Assembly (NCBI GenBank): GCA_964496975.1
Contig: CAZCBN010000039.1
Span: 1 to 25,777 of the forward strand
Length of the DNA: 25,777 bases
Direction of reading: 5' to 3'
Origin: CAZCBN01 sp964496975
Lineage (GTDB): Bacteria; Planctomycetota; Phycisphaerae; Phycisphaerales; UBA1924
Below, in pieces: positions 1-8,717 of the stretch; positions within the stretch are counted from its first letter, which is position 1; the number at the start of each line of letters is the position of its first letter. The position numbers were made by a program, and so were the translations under genes. The notes beneath the pieces are model-generated. The model was not told where the DNA came from and made no database searches. It worked only from the letters and a program-made list of their open reading frames with translations.

Positions 1-1043
1 CGGTGGTGGTGAAGCCGGCGGAGCAGAGCCCGGGGATTGCGCGGGCGCTTGTGGATGTGCTGCACCGCTCGCTGGCGGCGGGGGGGCACGATGCGCGGGT
101 GCTGCGGTTTGTCGCGGGGCCGGGGGAGACCGTGGGTGCGGCGCTGGTGCGCGACCCGCGGGTGAGCGTGATCGCGTTCACGGGGAGCAAGGCGGTGGGG
201 CTGGACATCCTCGCTGCGGCGGGGGTGACGGGGGAGGGGCAGGGGCACGTGAAGCGCGTGGTGTGCGAGATGGGCGGGAAGAACGCGGTGATTGTCGATG
301 AATCGGCGGACCTGGACGAGGCGGTGGTGGGGGTGCGGGGGAGCGCGTTCGGGTATGCGGGGCAGAAGTGCAGCGCGTGCAGCCGGGTGGTGGTTGTGGA
401 CCCGGCGGGGGCGGAGGGGCCGCACATCCGGGCGTTTACGCAGCGGCTGGTGGCGGCGGCGCGGGCGCTGAGCGTTGGGGACCCGATGCGGCCGGGGACG
501 GATGTTGGGCCGGTGATTGATGCGGACGCGGCGCAGCGGATCCGGGGCTTTGTGGAGACGGCGCGCGCGGAGGGCGGGCGCGTGCTGCTGGATATGGCGG
601 ACGTGACGCTGGAACGGCCCGAGGGGTTTGCGGGTGCGACGCGAGGGCCGACGGTGTGCATCGGGCCCAAGATCATCGGGGGGGTGCGCGAGGGGATGCG
701 GATTGCGCGGGAGGAGGTGTTCGGGCCGGTGCTGGCGGTGATGCACGCGGCGAGCTTTGAGGATGCGCTCGCGATCGCGAACGGGCATGTGTACAAGCTG
801 ACGGGGGGCGTGTACACGCGGAAGCCCTCGCATATTGCGCGGGCGAAGGCGGAGTTTCGCGTTGGCAACTTGTATGTGAACCGCGGGTGTACGGGGGCGA
901 TTGTGGGGCGGCACCCGTTTGGCGGGTTCGGGCTGTCGGGGGTGGGGAGCAAGGCGGGGGGGCCGGAGTATCTGTTGCAGTTTGTGGAGCCGCGGGCGTA
1001 TGCGGAGAACACGCTGCGGCGGGGGTTTGCGCCGGAGGTGTAG
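1..1043 (+). CDS. 1-pyrroline-5-carboxylate dehydrogenase, 3' part (5' end off window)
   Basis: An aldehyde dehydrogenase superfamily enzyme that oxidises glutamate semialdehyde/P5C to glutamate with NAD in proline catabolism. The reading frame is open from the left edge (codons in phase with base 3), so the N-terminal part is missing. About 346 residues are visible: the PAEQSP segment of the cofactor domain, the FTGSKAVG cofactor loop, the general-base glutamate in CEMGGKN (visible residue 89), and the catalytic cysteine in GQKCSACSR (residue 123). The tail, PFGGFGLSGVGSKAGGPEYL and then ENTLRRGFAPE, resembles the P5C dehydrogenase module of RocA or of bifunctional PutA-type proteins. Whether a proline dehydrogenase domain lies upstream cannot be seen, so no symbol is given. 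It converges on gpmI, and a hairpin lies in the spacer. Confidence 0.9.
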   Translation, partial: VVVKPAEQSPGIARALVDVLHRSLAAGGHDARVLRFVAGPGETVGAALVRDPRVSVIAFTGSKAVGLDILAAAGVTGEGQGHVKRVVCEMGGKNAVIVDESADLDEAVVGVRGSAFGYAGQKCSACSRVVVVDPAGAEGPHIRAFTQRLVAAARALSVGDPMRPGTDVGPVIDADAAQRIRGFVETARAEGGRVLLDMADVTLERPEGFAGATRGPTVCIGPKIIGGVREGMRIAREEVFGPVLAVMHAASFEDALAIANGHVYKLTGGVYTRKPSHIARAKAEFRVGNLYVNRGCTGAIVGRHPFGGFGLSGVGSKAGGPEYLLQFVEPRAYAENTLRRGFAPEV

Positions 1044-1108
1044 GGGGAGACGTGGCGGAGTTGAGGAGTTGAAGAGGGCGCGGCGGTTGCCGCGGGGGAG
1101 AGGGGGAG

Positions 1109-1133
1109 CACGGCTTGGCGGGGCCAAGCCGTG
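1109..1133. terminator. Hairpin between convergent genes, possible bidirectional terminator
   Basis: A perfect 10-bp inverted repeat (CACGGCTTGG / CCAAGCCGTG) with a 5-base loop lies in the spacer between the P5C dehydrogenase stop and the gpmI stop. It has no T-run on either side. A role in ending or insulating the two converging transcripts is inferred from position and stem strength only. Confidence 0.45.
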
Positions 1134-1188
1134 GCACCCGGCACCCGGCACCCGGCACCCGGCACCCGGCACCCGGCACTCGGCATCC
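1133..1188. repeat. Heptamer tandem array, unit GGCACCC
   Basis: Eight 7-bp units follow the hairpin directly: six exact GGCACCC copies (1133-1174), then GGCACTC and GGCATCC. The array then decays into GGTC/GGTGG-rich sequence up to about 1210. It lies wholly in the 182-bp non-coding spacer between convergent genes. There are no spacers between units, so it is a simple short tandem repeat. Confidence 0.9.
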
Positions 1189-1225
1189 GGCGGTCGGTGG
1201 TCGGTGGTTGGCGGGTGGGCGTTGG

Positions 1226-2863
<1,638 letters not shown>

Positions 2864-2929
2864 ACGGAGAAGATAGGGCGATCTGCGCGGGGTTGCCTGC
2901 GTTGGCGGGGGCCGTCGTGCGGGTGCTTG

Positions 2930-3145
2930 TCAGGCGGCTTCGGTCTCGGCGTACTCGGCGATGGCGCGCGGGGGCGGAACTGGGTTTCCGTCAGCGCGGA
3001 TACCGTCGAGGTGGAAGGCGATGGCCTCGCGGATGTTGGAGCGGGCCTCTTCTACGGTGCTGCCGGTGGCGATGCAGCCCGGGAGATCGGGGACGTATGC
3101 CGAGAAGTTGTCGCCGGCGTGTTCGATGATGACGGCGTAACGCAT
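2930..3145 (-). CDS. hicB: HicB-family antitoxin (type II toxin-antitoxin), intact
   Basis: A 71-residue protein with the HicB/UPF0150 pattern: RYAVIIEHAGDNFSAYVPDLPGC, then VEEARSNIREAIAFHLDGI. This is the partial RNase-H-like fold that binds and blocks the HicA mRNA interferase. It lacks the C-terminal DNA-binding extension found in longer HicB proteins. The ATG at 3145 overlaps the last base of the hicA stop (TGATG), the usual coupled hicA-hicB arrangement. An in-frame TTG lies one codon upstream, but the ATG is preferred. Because the neighbouring hicA carries two stop codons, this antitoxin is probably an orphan. It may be silent, or may still act against HicA proteins encoded elsewhere. 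Confidence 0.85.
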   Translation of the reverse strand: MRYAVIIEHAGDNFSAYVPDLPGCIATGSTVEEARSNIREAIAFHLDGIRADGNPVPPPRAIAEYAETEAA

Positions 3146-3354
3146 CAACGTTCCTCGGTCGAGGGTTTCAGGCCCGACTGCTTCAGGATGCTGTTCAATG
3201 TTCCGGCGGCCACATCATCAGACGGCTTGCCCGCGATGGTGACGCGGCCGGGCTTCGCGGGATGCTTGAACTACCGGTGGCTTCCGCGGGTTGCGACGAG
3301 GACCCACCCGTCCTGCTCGATCATGCGGAGTACGTCTCAAACCTTGGTGGGCAA
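3145..3354 (-). pseudogene. hicA: hicA toxin gene inactivated by two nonsense codons
   Basis: Read on the minus strand from a TTG at 3354, this is a 70-codon HicA mRNA interferase. Its sequence runs MPTKV-stop-DVLRMIEQDGWVLVATR, then GSHR-stop-FKHPAKPGRVTIAGKP, then DDVAAGTLNSILKQSGLK. The order of elements, the DGW segment, the catalytic histidine in GSHR and the GTLNSILKQ helix match the double-stranded-RNA-binding-like HicA fold. A TGA occupies the arginine position (3337-3339) and a TAG the glutamine position (3271-3273) after GSHR. Each is one C-to-T change from the expected codon (CGA, CAG). Downstream of the stops the frame stays intact and reaches hicB with a one-base overlap. An internal ATG at 3324 cannot rescue it because the TAG follows. 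Base composition is less GC-rich than its neighbours. Confidence 0.85.
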
Positions 3355-3374
3355 GGCGAATCCCCAGCATTCGG

Positions 3375-3863
3375 CTACGCCATCTTGGCCATGACTTCCT
3401 CGAAGTTCATGGCGGTCTTGACCTCGCGGGACTGGCTCCACTTCACGGTGGGCTTGCCGTCTTTGCCCTTGGTGATGATGACGGTGCCACGGCTGGCGAT
3501 GTTGAGGTCGGGCCAGTAGAGGCCGTAGGCCTTGCAGACCTGGCGGTGCATGTCGGCGAGAAGGGTTTGCTTGTAACCGGCCTGGTCGGCCCAGGCCTTT
3601 TGGACGGCGAAGCTGTCGCAAGAGATGCCGACGAGTTGGGCGCCGGCCTTGGTCCAGCGGTCGAACTCCTTGTTGATGCACTCCATCTCGGTGCCGCAGA
3701 CGGCGGTGAAGGACATGGGGTAGAAGGCGAGGACGACATCCCCCTTTTGGATGTGTTCGGAGAGCTTCCACTCCTTGCGGTTCTGGTCGAGGAGGGTGAA
3801 GTCTGGGGCGGTTTCGCCGGCGGAGATGACGGCGGGGCGGGGGGTGAGGTGGTCGTTTTTCAT
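3375..3863 (-). CDS. Peroxiredoxin, AhpC/TSA (AhpE/BCP-like) family
   Basis: A cytoplasmic thiol peroxidase of 162 residues that reduces hydrogen peroxide or organic peroxides. Thioredoxin-fold landmarks are in order: GETAPDFTLLDQ (17-28), the active-site loop YPMSFTAVC with Pro49, Thr53 and peroxidatic Cys56, GISCDS (79-84), and the catalytic-site arginine in SRGT (Arg125). Further cysteines at 62, 82 and 110 could serve for resolution, so the exact 1-Cys or 2-Cys mechanism cannot be assigned. There is no C-terminal extension of the typical 2-Cys Prx type. The ATG at 3863 is preceded by AGGA about 10 bases upstream. The gene is divergent from yggS across a 158-bp spacer, where its promoter should lie. 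Confidence 0.92.
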   Translation of the reverse strand: MKNDHLTPRPAVISAGETAPDFTLLDQNRKEWKLSEHIQKGDVVLAFYPMSFTAVCGTEMECINKEFDRWTKAGAQLVGISCDSFAVQKAWADQAGYKQTLLADMHRQVCKAYGLYWPDLNIASRGTVIITKGKDGKPTVKWSQSREVKTAMNFEEVMAKMA

Positions 3864-4021
3864 GTGCGGTGCGTCCTGATGCGGGGGGTGCGGGTCGGCG
3901 GGCGATGAGGGCGCGACCCTATCAGAAACCGTCCGCGGTGAGGCGTGGGGCGGATGTTCGCGCTGGATCGCGGCGTATGCTACGGCGAGGACGTGACGTT
4001 TGGCGTGCAGGAGGCACCACG
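3864..4021. promoter_or_regulatory. Divergent intergenic region, peroxiredoxin / yggS
   Basis: This 158-bp spacer separates two divergent genes and so must hold both promoters. The only clear signal is the ribosome-binding site AGGAGG at 4009-4014, seven bases before the yggS ATG at 4022. I could not identify -35/-10 boxes with confidence. Confidence 0.5.
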
Positions 4022-4924
4022 ATGCTGACGCAGGAGCGGCCGGGTATGACGCGCACGGATACGGCGATTGCGGCGACGCTCGACGAGCGGTACCAGCGGG
4101 TGAAGCAACGCGTGGCGGACGCGGCGGCGCGGGCGCGGCGTCGGGCGGACGAGGTGGTGCTGATCGCCGTGACGAAGCACGCGGAGCCGGACGACATCCA
4201 TCGCCTGCTGGAGCTCGGGCACGCGGACTTCGGCGAGAACCGGGTGCAGCAGCTCGTGCAGCGCGCGGCGATGGTTGAAGAGTGGACGGACCGCGTGCGC
4301 GTGCTGCCCGAGACGGCGGTGCGGGCGCGGCAACGGGACGGGCTGCGGGCGGGCGCGGGGGCCGGAGTCGAGGGGACGCCGCGGCCCGCGGGCGGTGGGC
4401 CGATCCCGGCGGACCTGACGGCGCGGTGGCACATGATCGGTCACCTGCAGCGCAACAAGGCGCGGAAGGTTGTGGAGTGTGTGCGGCTGATCCACTCGGT
4501 GGACAGCCTGCGGATCGCCGAAGAGCTTCAAGGGATGCTGGAGCGGACGGAGAAGAAGGTCGACGTGCTGCTGCAGGTGAACGTGTCGGGGGAGGAGAGC
4601 AAGTTTGGGTGCCCCCTTCCGGCGGCGGCGGCGCTGGCGGAGCAGATCGACCACATGTACAACCTGCGGCTGCGCGGGCTCATGACGATGGCGCCGCACT
4701 CGGAGGACCCGGAGGAGGCGCGGCCTCACTTTGCGCGGCTTCGGGAGCTCTTTGAGGAGTTCCGCCGCGAGGGGTTTGGCGAGGGGCGGCTCAACGTGTT
4801 GAGCATGGGGATGAGCGGGGACTTTGAGGTCGCGATTGAAGAGGGCGCGAACATGGTTCGCGTGGGGTCGGCGATCTTTGGGGAGCGGGCAGAGGCTGCC
4901 GCGGAGGACGAGGCGGCGGGGTGA
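4022..4924 (+). CDS. yggS: Pyridoxal phosphate homeostasis protein (YggS/PLPBP family) with an internal insert
   Basis: Binds PLP on a TIM-barrel fold of the alanine-racemase type and maintains vitamin B6 and amino-acid balance. Family motifs in order: VLIAVTKHAE with the PLP lysine Lys52, FGENRVQQL (70-78), WHMIGHLQRNK (136-146), IHSVDSLRIAEEL, LQVNVSGEESKFG, LRGLMTMAP, LSMGMSGDFEVAIEEG and MVRVGSAIFG. The start at 4022 is set by AGGAGG seven bases upstream; the open frame extends further up but without family similarity. At 300 residues it is longer than the usual 220-240. Most of the excess is about 45 residues (91-135), rich in Arg/Ala/Gly/Pro, between FGENRVQQL and WHMIGHLQ. The frame is kept, so this looks like a loop insertion rather than damage. 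Confidence 0.93.
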   Translation: MLTQERPGMTRTDTAIAATLDERYQRVKQRVADAAARARRRADEVVLIAVTKHAEPDDIHRLLELGHADFGENRVQQLVQRAAMVEEWTDRVRVLPETAVRARQRDGLRAGAGAGVEGTPRPAGGGPIPADLTARWHMIGHLQRNKARKVVECVRLIHSVDSLRIAEELQGMLERTEKKVDVLLQVNVSGEESKFGCPLPAAAALAEQIDHMYNLRLRGLMTMAPHSEDPEEARPHFARLRELFEEFRREGFGEGRLNVLSMGMSGDFEVAIEEGANMVRVGSAIFGERAEAAAEDEAAG

Positions 4925-4998
4925 TCGCGGCGGTTGACGGCTGATGGGTGATGGAGAGTCGCGGGGTGGCGCGGTGACCGGCACGGCGCGGTGTCATG

Positions 4999-5024
4999 CG
5001 CCGAGCTGGGGCATGCGCTCGGCG
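4999..5024. terminator. Hairpin between convergent yggS and amidase genes
   Basis: An 8-bp perfect inverted repeat (CGCCGAGC / GCTCGGCG) with a 10-base loop lies in the 120-bp spacer between the two converging stop codons. No T-run follows on either strand, so its role as a terminator is inferred from position alone. Confidence 0.35.
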
Positions 5025-5044
5025 GAGTCATGGGCCCGGCTGGG

Positions 5045-5818
5045 TCATGCGCTGGCGACGAGGGCGCCGCGGCCGCGGAGGTCGTTCATGTAGGCCTGGA
5101 GCGAGCGGCCCGGGCATGCGGTGGGGGCGAGTTCCTGGTGGGTGACGACGTTTCCCGCGGAGAGGCGGTAGGTGCTCATCTGCTGGTTGACGAATTTTTG
5201 GAGGGCGGCCCGCTGCTGGGGTGAGGGGTTCTGCAGCTCAAAGTTGCCCATGACGAGGATGCCGAGGTTGCCGGGGTTCTGGTCCTTGACGTGGGCGCCC
5301 TGGAGGTTGGTGGGGCGGCCCTGCCAGACGCGGCCGGCGGGGTCGATGGCGTAGTGGTAGCCGATGTCGGCGAAGCCGCGTTGGCGGTGGCTTCGGCGGA
5401 TGGACTCCATGCGGGCGGCGGCCGCGGACTGGTCCGTGCTGGTGAAGACGCCGATGGCGTCGTGGTGCACGGTGATGCGGCGGACGGGCTGCATGGGGTC
5501 GGCGAGGGAGAGGACGGGGGCCTCGCTGGTCCAGGCGGAGCGGGGGATGATGCCGGTGGGGATGGCGGCGCCGGGCTTGGGCTTGGCCTTGGGCGCGGCG
5601 GCGATGGGCTTCAGCACGGGGTCGGCGGGGAGCGGCTCGCCGACGCGGCTGCGGGCGGCGGTCTTCTTTCCGCTGCTGCAGGCGGGCAGGACGGCGAGGG
5701 CCATGAGACCCGACGCGGCCGCGAGGAGGGCCGAGGTGTCGCGCAGGAAGACGCGGCGGTCGGTGGGCGCGGCGGCGTTGGCGGACGCGGGGGAAGTCGG
5801 GACTGCGGGCGGGGTCAT
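5045..5818 (-). CDS. N-acetylmuramoyl-L-alanine amidase (Amidase_2/PGRP fold), exported lipoprotein
   Basis: Likely cleaves the amide between muramic acid and the stem peptide in peptidoglycan turnover or recycling. The 257-residue form starts at the ATG at 5818, behind GAGAGGAA. An upstream in-frame ATG at 5929 overlaps the asnB stop, but the signal peptide begins only after 5818. Visible parts: a twin-arginine-like RRVFLR (21-26), a hydrophobic stretch (28-44), and a lipobox LPAC with Cys47. A Pro/Lys/Ala-rich linker runs from about 60 to 90, followed by the zinc amidase domain (about 91-250). Candidate zinc ligands are His118/His119 in TVHHD, His227 in THQEL and Cys235 in TACPG; GYHYAID (153-159) is also typical. 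It is last in the run that includes asnB, 103 bp downstream of it. Confidence 0.9.
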   Translation of the reverse strand: MTPPAVPTSPASANAAAPTDRRVFLRDTSALLAAASGLMALAVLPACSSGKKTAARSRVGEPLPADPVLKPIAAAPKAKPKPGAAIPTGIIPRSAWTSEAPVLSLADPMQPVRRITVHHDAIGVFTSTDQSAAAARMESIRRSHRQRGFADIGYHYAIDPAGRVWQGRPTNLQGAHVKDQNPGNLGILVMGNFELQNPSPQQRAALQKFVNQQMSTYRLSAGNVVTHQELAPTACPGRSLQAYMNDLRGRGALVASA

Positions 5819-5921
5819 GGGGTTCCTCTCGTCGGCCGGGATGGTTGGCGCCGGGCCGGCGGGGGGCGAGGCGTGCGGGTGGGCCTTTGGCCGGGCGCGG
5901 GCGGGGCCCGCGCCTTCGGCG

Positions 5922-8087
5922 TTAAGCATCGGCCGGCGGGGTTTGTTCGCTGGAATTCGGCGTCGGCGGGTGCGTGCGGCGAAGTCGGTCGAGCCAGCGG
6001 CACCAGATGGACAGGACGAGGAGCATGTAGAGGCGTTGGCTGTGGTCGCGGCCGTGCCAGGGGTTGAGGGAGCGTTCGCCGGCGGCGTCGTGCTCGCGGA
6101 GCATTTGGTTGATGAATCGGCGGTTGAGGACGAGGCCGGCGTCGGCGAGGCCGGGGAAGGGTTCGGCAGCGGTCAGGTGGTCGAGGAGGAGTTGTCGCAT
6201 GCCGCCGAAGTCGGAGCGGAACCAGTCGCCGATGGGGATGGCGAAGCCCCGCTTGGGTCGGTTGATGATGTGGTCTGGGAGGTAGCGGCGGGCGATTTGT
6301 TTGAGGAGGCCTTTGCGCTCGCCGTTGGGCATGAGGATGTTGAGGGGTGTGCGGAGGGCGGCTTGGACGAGTTCGCGGGCGAGGAAGGGGGCGCGGACTT
6401 CGAGGCCGACGGCCATGGAGGCGGTGTCGGTTTTGCGAAGGAGATCGTTGGGAAGATAGTTTTCGAAGTCGTTCAGCAATGGGTCAATGGTGGGGCAGAA
6501 GGGCCGAAAGGGAGGGGGTTCACCGTTGATCGCACAGAGACGCTTGAAGTCTGGCGCGGCGAAGATCGCCAACAGTTCGTCGTAGCCGCTGTGGCGGGCG
6601 GCTTGGCCGAGGCGGGCGAGGTAGGTGCTGCGGCTGTTGGGCTGGCGGCGGTCGAGCAACGGGCTGGGGATGAGTGCGAGGAGCCGGTGGTATCGGTTGA
6701 GCGCTGCGGCGACGGTGTGGCGGCGGTAGCCGCCGAAGAGTTCGTCGCCGCCATCGCCGGAGAGGGCGACGTTGACGTGCTTGCGCGCGGCCCTGCTGAC
6801 CCAGTAGGTTGGGAGGAGTGAACTGTCGCCGAAGGGCAGGCCGAGTTGCTCGATGAGGTGGACGAGGTCCGCGGCGGGCGTGGGCTGGCAGTCGAGGACG
6901 ACGTGATCGATGCCGATGATTCGAGCGGTTTCCGCTGCGGCAGCGGACTCGTCGTAGGCCGGGTCGGGCATGCGGACGGTGAAGGCCTTCAGGTCGGGGC
7001 GTTCGCGGTGGGCGATGGCGGCGATGAGGGCGGAATCGAGGCCGCCGGAGAGGAAGACGCCAAGGGGAACGTCTGCTTCGAGGCGGGAGGTGACGGCGCG
7101 TGCCAGGAGGGTGTCGTCAAGCGCTGCGACTGCCACCGAAGCGGCGGAGTGGGAGCGGGTTGGGAGAGAAAGGGGGCGCACCGTGGCGGAGGGCGAGCGG
7201 TCGATGTCCGGTCGATCGGAATCTGGTTCTGCGGCTTCTGTTGGCGGAAAAATCGAGAAACGTGCCGGAAACACCGCGTCGCCGTATGGCGATACCTCGA
7301 ACGTGCCGTGTTGCGACCATTCGTGAAGCAGCGTCGAAACAAGACGTGGAGAACGAAAGTCCCGTGCGGCCTGCAGGGTCGTCATGCTGGATGCAACACT
7401 CGAGAAGATCCGGGTGTCTGAGGTCATCCGCGGATCGAAGGTGAGGGACAACGGCTTTTCGCCCGCGAGGTCGCGCGCCCAGGCGAGCTGTGCCGCGTTG
7501 CGATCCCAGATCAGCATCGCGTACATGCCGTCGAGTTCATCCTGCATCCGCAGGCCCCACTCGCGCCAGCCGTGGATGAGGACTTCGGTGTCGGAGTGGT
7601 CGGTGGCGAAGTGGTGGCCGCAGAGTTCGAGCTCGGCCCGGAGTTCGCGGTGGTTGTAGATGCAGCCGTTGAAGGTGACGGCGACGAGGTCCTTTGGGCG
7701 GGCGGCGTCTTGCCAGTCGTGGGTGAGGTCATGGAGGGCGATGCCCTCGGGGCGGCGGCGGAGGGGGTCTGGGATGTGATGGGAGGGGGGGAGGAGGGAG
7801 GATCGCTCGGCTGGGGTCGCGGCGCGTTCGTTGCGCAGATGGACCATCGGCTGGGCGCCGCCGGTGTGGTCGATGATGCTGAGGCGGCGGTGGACGAGGG
7901 CGACGTCGACGATGGTGCCGTCGGGGCGGGTGGCGCGGTCGCGGAATCGGCCGGCGCCGTCGGGGCCGCGGTGGGCGATGCCGGCGTCGAGGGCGTCGAG
8001 CCAGGCGTCGGGGATGGCGTCGTGGTGGGGGGGCGGCGGGCCTTCGGCGGGATTATGGACGACGAGGACGCCGGCGATGCCGCACAT
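5922..8087 (-). CDS. asnB: Asparagine synthetase, glutamine-hydrolysing
   Basis: Makes asparagine from aspartate, ATP and glutamine, or amidates another carboxylate in specialised relatives. The 721-residue protein begins MCGIAG, so Cys2 is the class-II glutaminase nucleophile. AHRGPDGAG (38-46) and the RLSIID motif (68-73) belong to the same domain. The synthetase domain has the PP-loop SGGLDS (347-352) and LSGDGGDELFGGYRRH. The conserved FNGEIYNH motif reads FNGCIYNH here (139-146). About 45 residues (roughly 85-130) are inserted before it, compared with compact AsnB proteins, and a second Asp/Ser/Pro-rich insert lies near 286-315. The start is fixed by the required N-terminal Cys. It is preceded at 69 bp by a membrane-protein gene and followed by the amidase. 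A role in cell-envelope modification is possible, but simple asparagine synthesis is the default. Confidence 0.92.
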   Translation of the reverse strand: MCGIAGVLVVHNPAEGPPPPHHDAIPDAWLDALDAGIAHRGPDGAGRFRDRATRPDGTIVDVALVHRRLSIIDHTGGAQPMVHLRNERAATPAERSSLLPPSHHIPDPLRRRPEGIALHDLTHDWQDAARPKDLVAVTFNGCIYNHRELRAELELCGHHFATDHSDTEVLIHGWREWGLRMQDELDGMYAMLIWDRNAAQLAWARDLAGEKPLSLTFDPRMTSDTRIFSSVASSMTTLQAARDFRSPRLVSTLLHEWSQHGTFEVSPYGDAVFPARFSIFPPTEAAEPDSDRPDIDRSPSATVRPLSLPTRSHSAASVAVAALDDTLLARAVTSRLEADVPLGVFLSGGLDSALIAAIAHRERPDLKAFTVRMPDPAYDESAAAAETARIIGIDHVVLDCQPTPAADLVHLIEQLGLPFGDSSLLPTYWVSRAARKHVNVALSGDGGDELFGGYRRHTVAAALNRYHRLLALIPSPLLDRRQPNSRSTYLARLGQAARHSGYDELLAIFAAPDFKRLCAINGEPPPFRPFCPTIDPLLNDFENYLPNDLLRKTDTASMAVGLEVRAPFLARELVQAALRTPLNILMPNGERKGLLKQIARRYLPDHIINRPKRGFAIPIGDWFRSDFGGMRQLLLDHLTAAEPFPGLADAGLVLNRRFINQMLREHDAAGERSLNPWHGRDHSQRLYMLLVLSIWCRWLDRLRRTHPPTPNSSEQTPPADA

Positions 8088-8156
8088 GGGGGGAATGTAC
8101 GTCGGCGTGGGCCGGGGTGGAGTGCCGGCGCGGTGGATTGCTGAAGGGCCGGACGG

Positions 8157-8705
8157 CTAGGCGTTGGCGGGTGGGGTAGGAGGTGTGGGAGGTGGGGGCG
8201 TGAGGTGGTCGTCGGTCATGCTGCCGGACCAGAGGCCGAAGGCGGTGTGGATGATGCGGGTGATGAGCATGGCGGCGAGGAAGGCGAAGACGAAGGCCCA
8301 CGAGGCCTTCACGCCGCGGTGCTGGAGGACGGTCATGCCGCCGATGGCGACCGCGGCGAAGATGGGGACGAGCGCGGCGCGCTCGGCCTGGATGCGGCCG
8401 GCGTCGAGCAGGAAGCTGCGGCGGGAGCGGGGGACGTGGAGGGGGTCGTTCTCGTTCAGCGGTCGGAGGGGGCGCCAGTGGTTGGCGACCCAGTGGAGAG
8501 CGAAGTAAAGGGCGACGTCAAAGGCCATGTCGATGGCGTAGGCGGCGACGCTCTTCAGGACCTTGTGGCCCGGGCCGATGGCGGCGCTGAGCCATGCGAC
8601 GGGGAACTTGGCGAGCGCGATGGCGAGCAGGCCGGCGGCGATGACGTTCGCGTTGACGTTGATGACGCGGCGTCGCTGGTAGAGGCGGAAGAGCGTGCCG
8701 GGCAT
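8157..8705 (-). CDS. Hypothetical membrane protein, about four transmembrane segments
   Basis: I do not recognise a family. The 182-residue protein has four likely membrane helices (about 19-40, 52-75, 108-126 and 134-157). A positively charged N-terminus (RLYQRRR, 7-13) and a polar, basic loop (78-107) suggest a cytoplasmic start. The tail is proline-rich (LTPPPPTPPTPP) and probably flexible. The ATG at 8705 lies 12 bp after the stop of the upstream DNA methyltransferase gene, so the two are probably cotranscribed; asnB follows 69 bp downstream. No catalytic motif is visible. Confidence 0.7.
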   Translation of the reverse strand: MPGTLFRLYQRRRVINVNANVIAAGLLAIALAKFPVAWLSAAIGPGHKVLKSVAAYAIDMAFDVALYFALHWVANHWRPLRPLNENDPLHVPRSRRSFLLDAGRIQAERAALVPIFAAVAIGGMTVLQHRGVKASWAFVFAFLAAMLITRIIHTAFGLWSGSMTDDHLTPPPPTPPTPPANA

Positions 8706-8717
8706 GGGGACTGGAGT

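Noticed and set aside
1133..1188. Possible CRISPR array
   Set aside because: Units are 7 bp with no spacers and no cas genes nearby. The same applies to the 8-bp arrays at 16223 and 16396.
3271..3339. Recoding of TAG/TGA as sense codons in hicA
   Set aside because: TAG, TGA and TAA all end other intact genes in this window, no recoding structure is evident, and two different stop types would both need recoding.
3869..4021. N-terminal extension of YggS from the upstream in-frame start at 3869
   Set aside because: The extension has no family similarity and runs into the divergent promoter region. AGGAGG correctly spaced from ATG 4022 decides the start.
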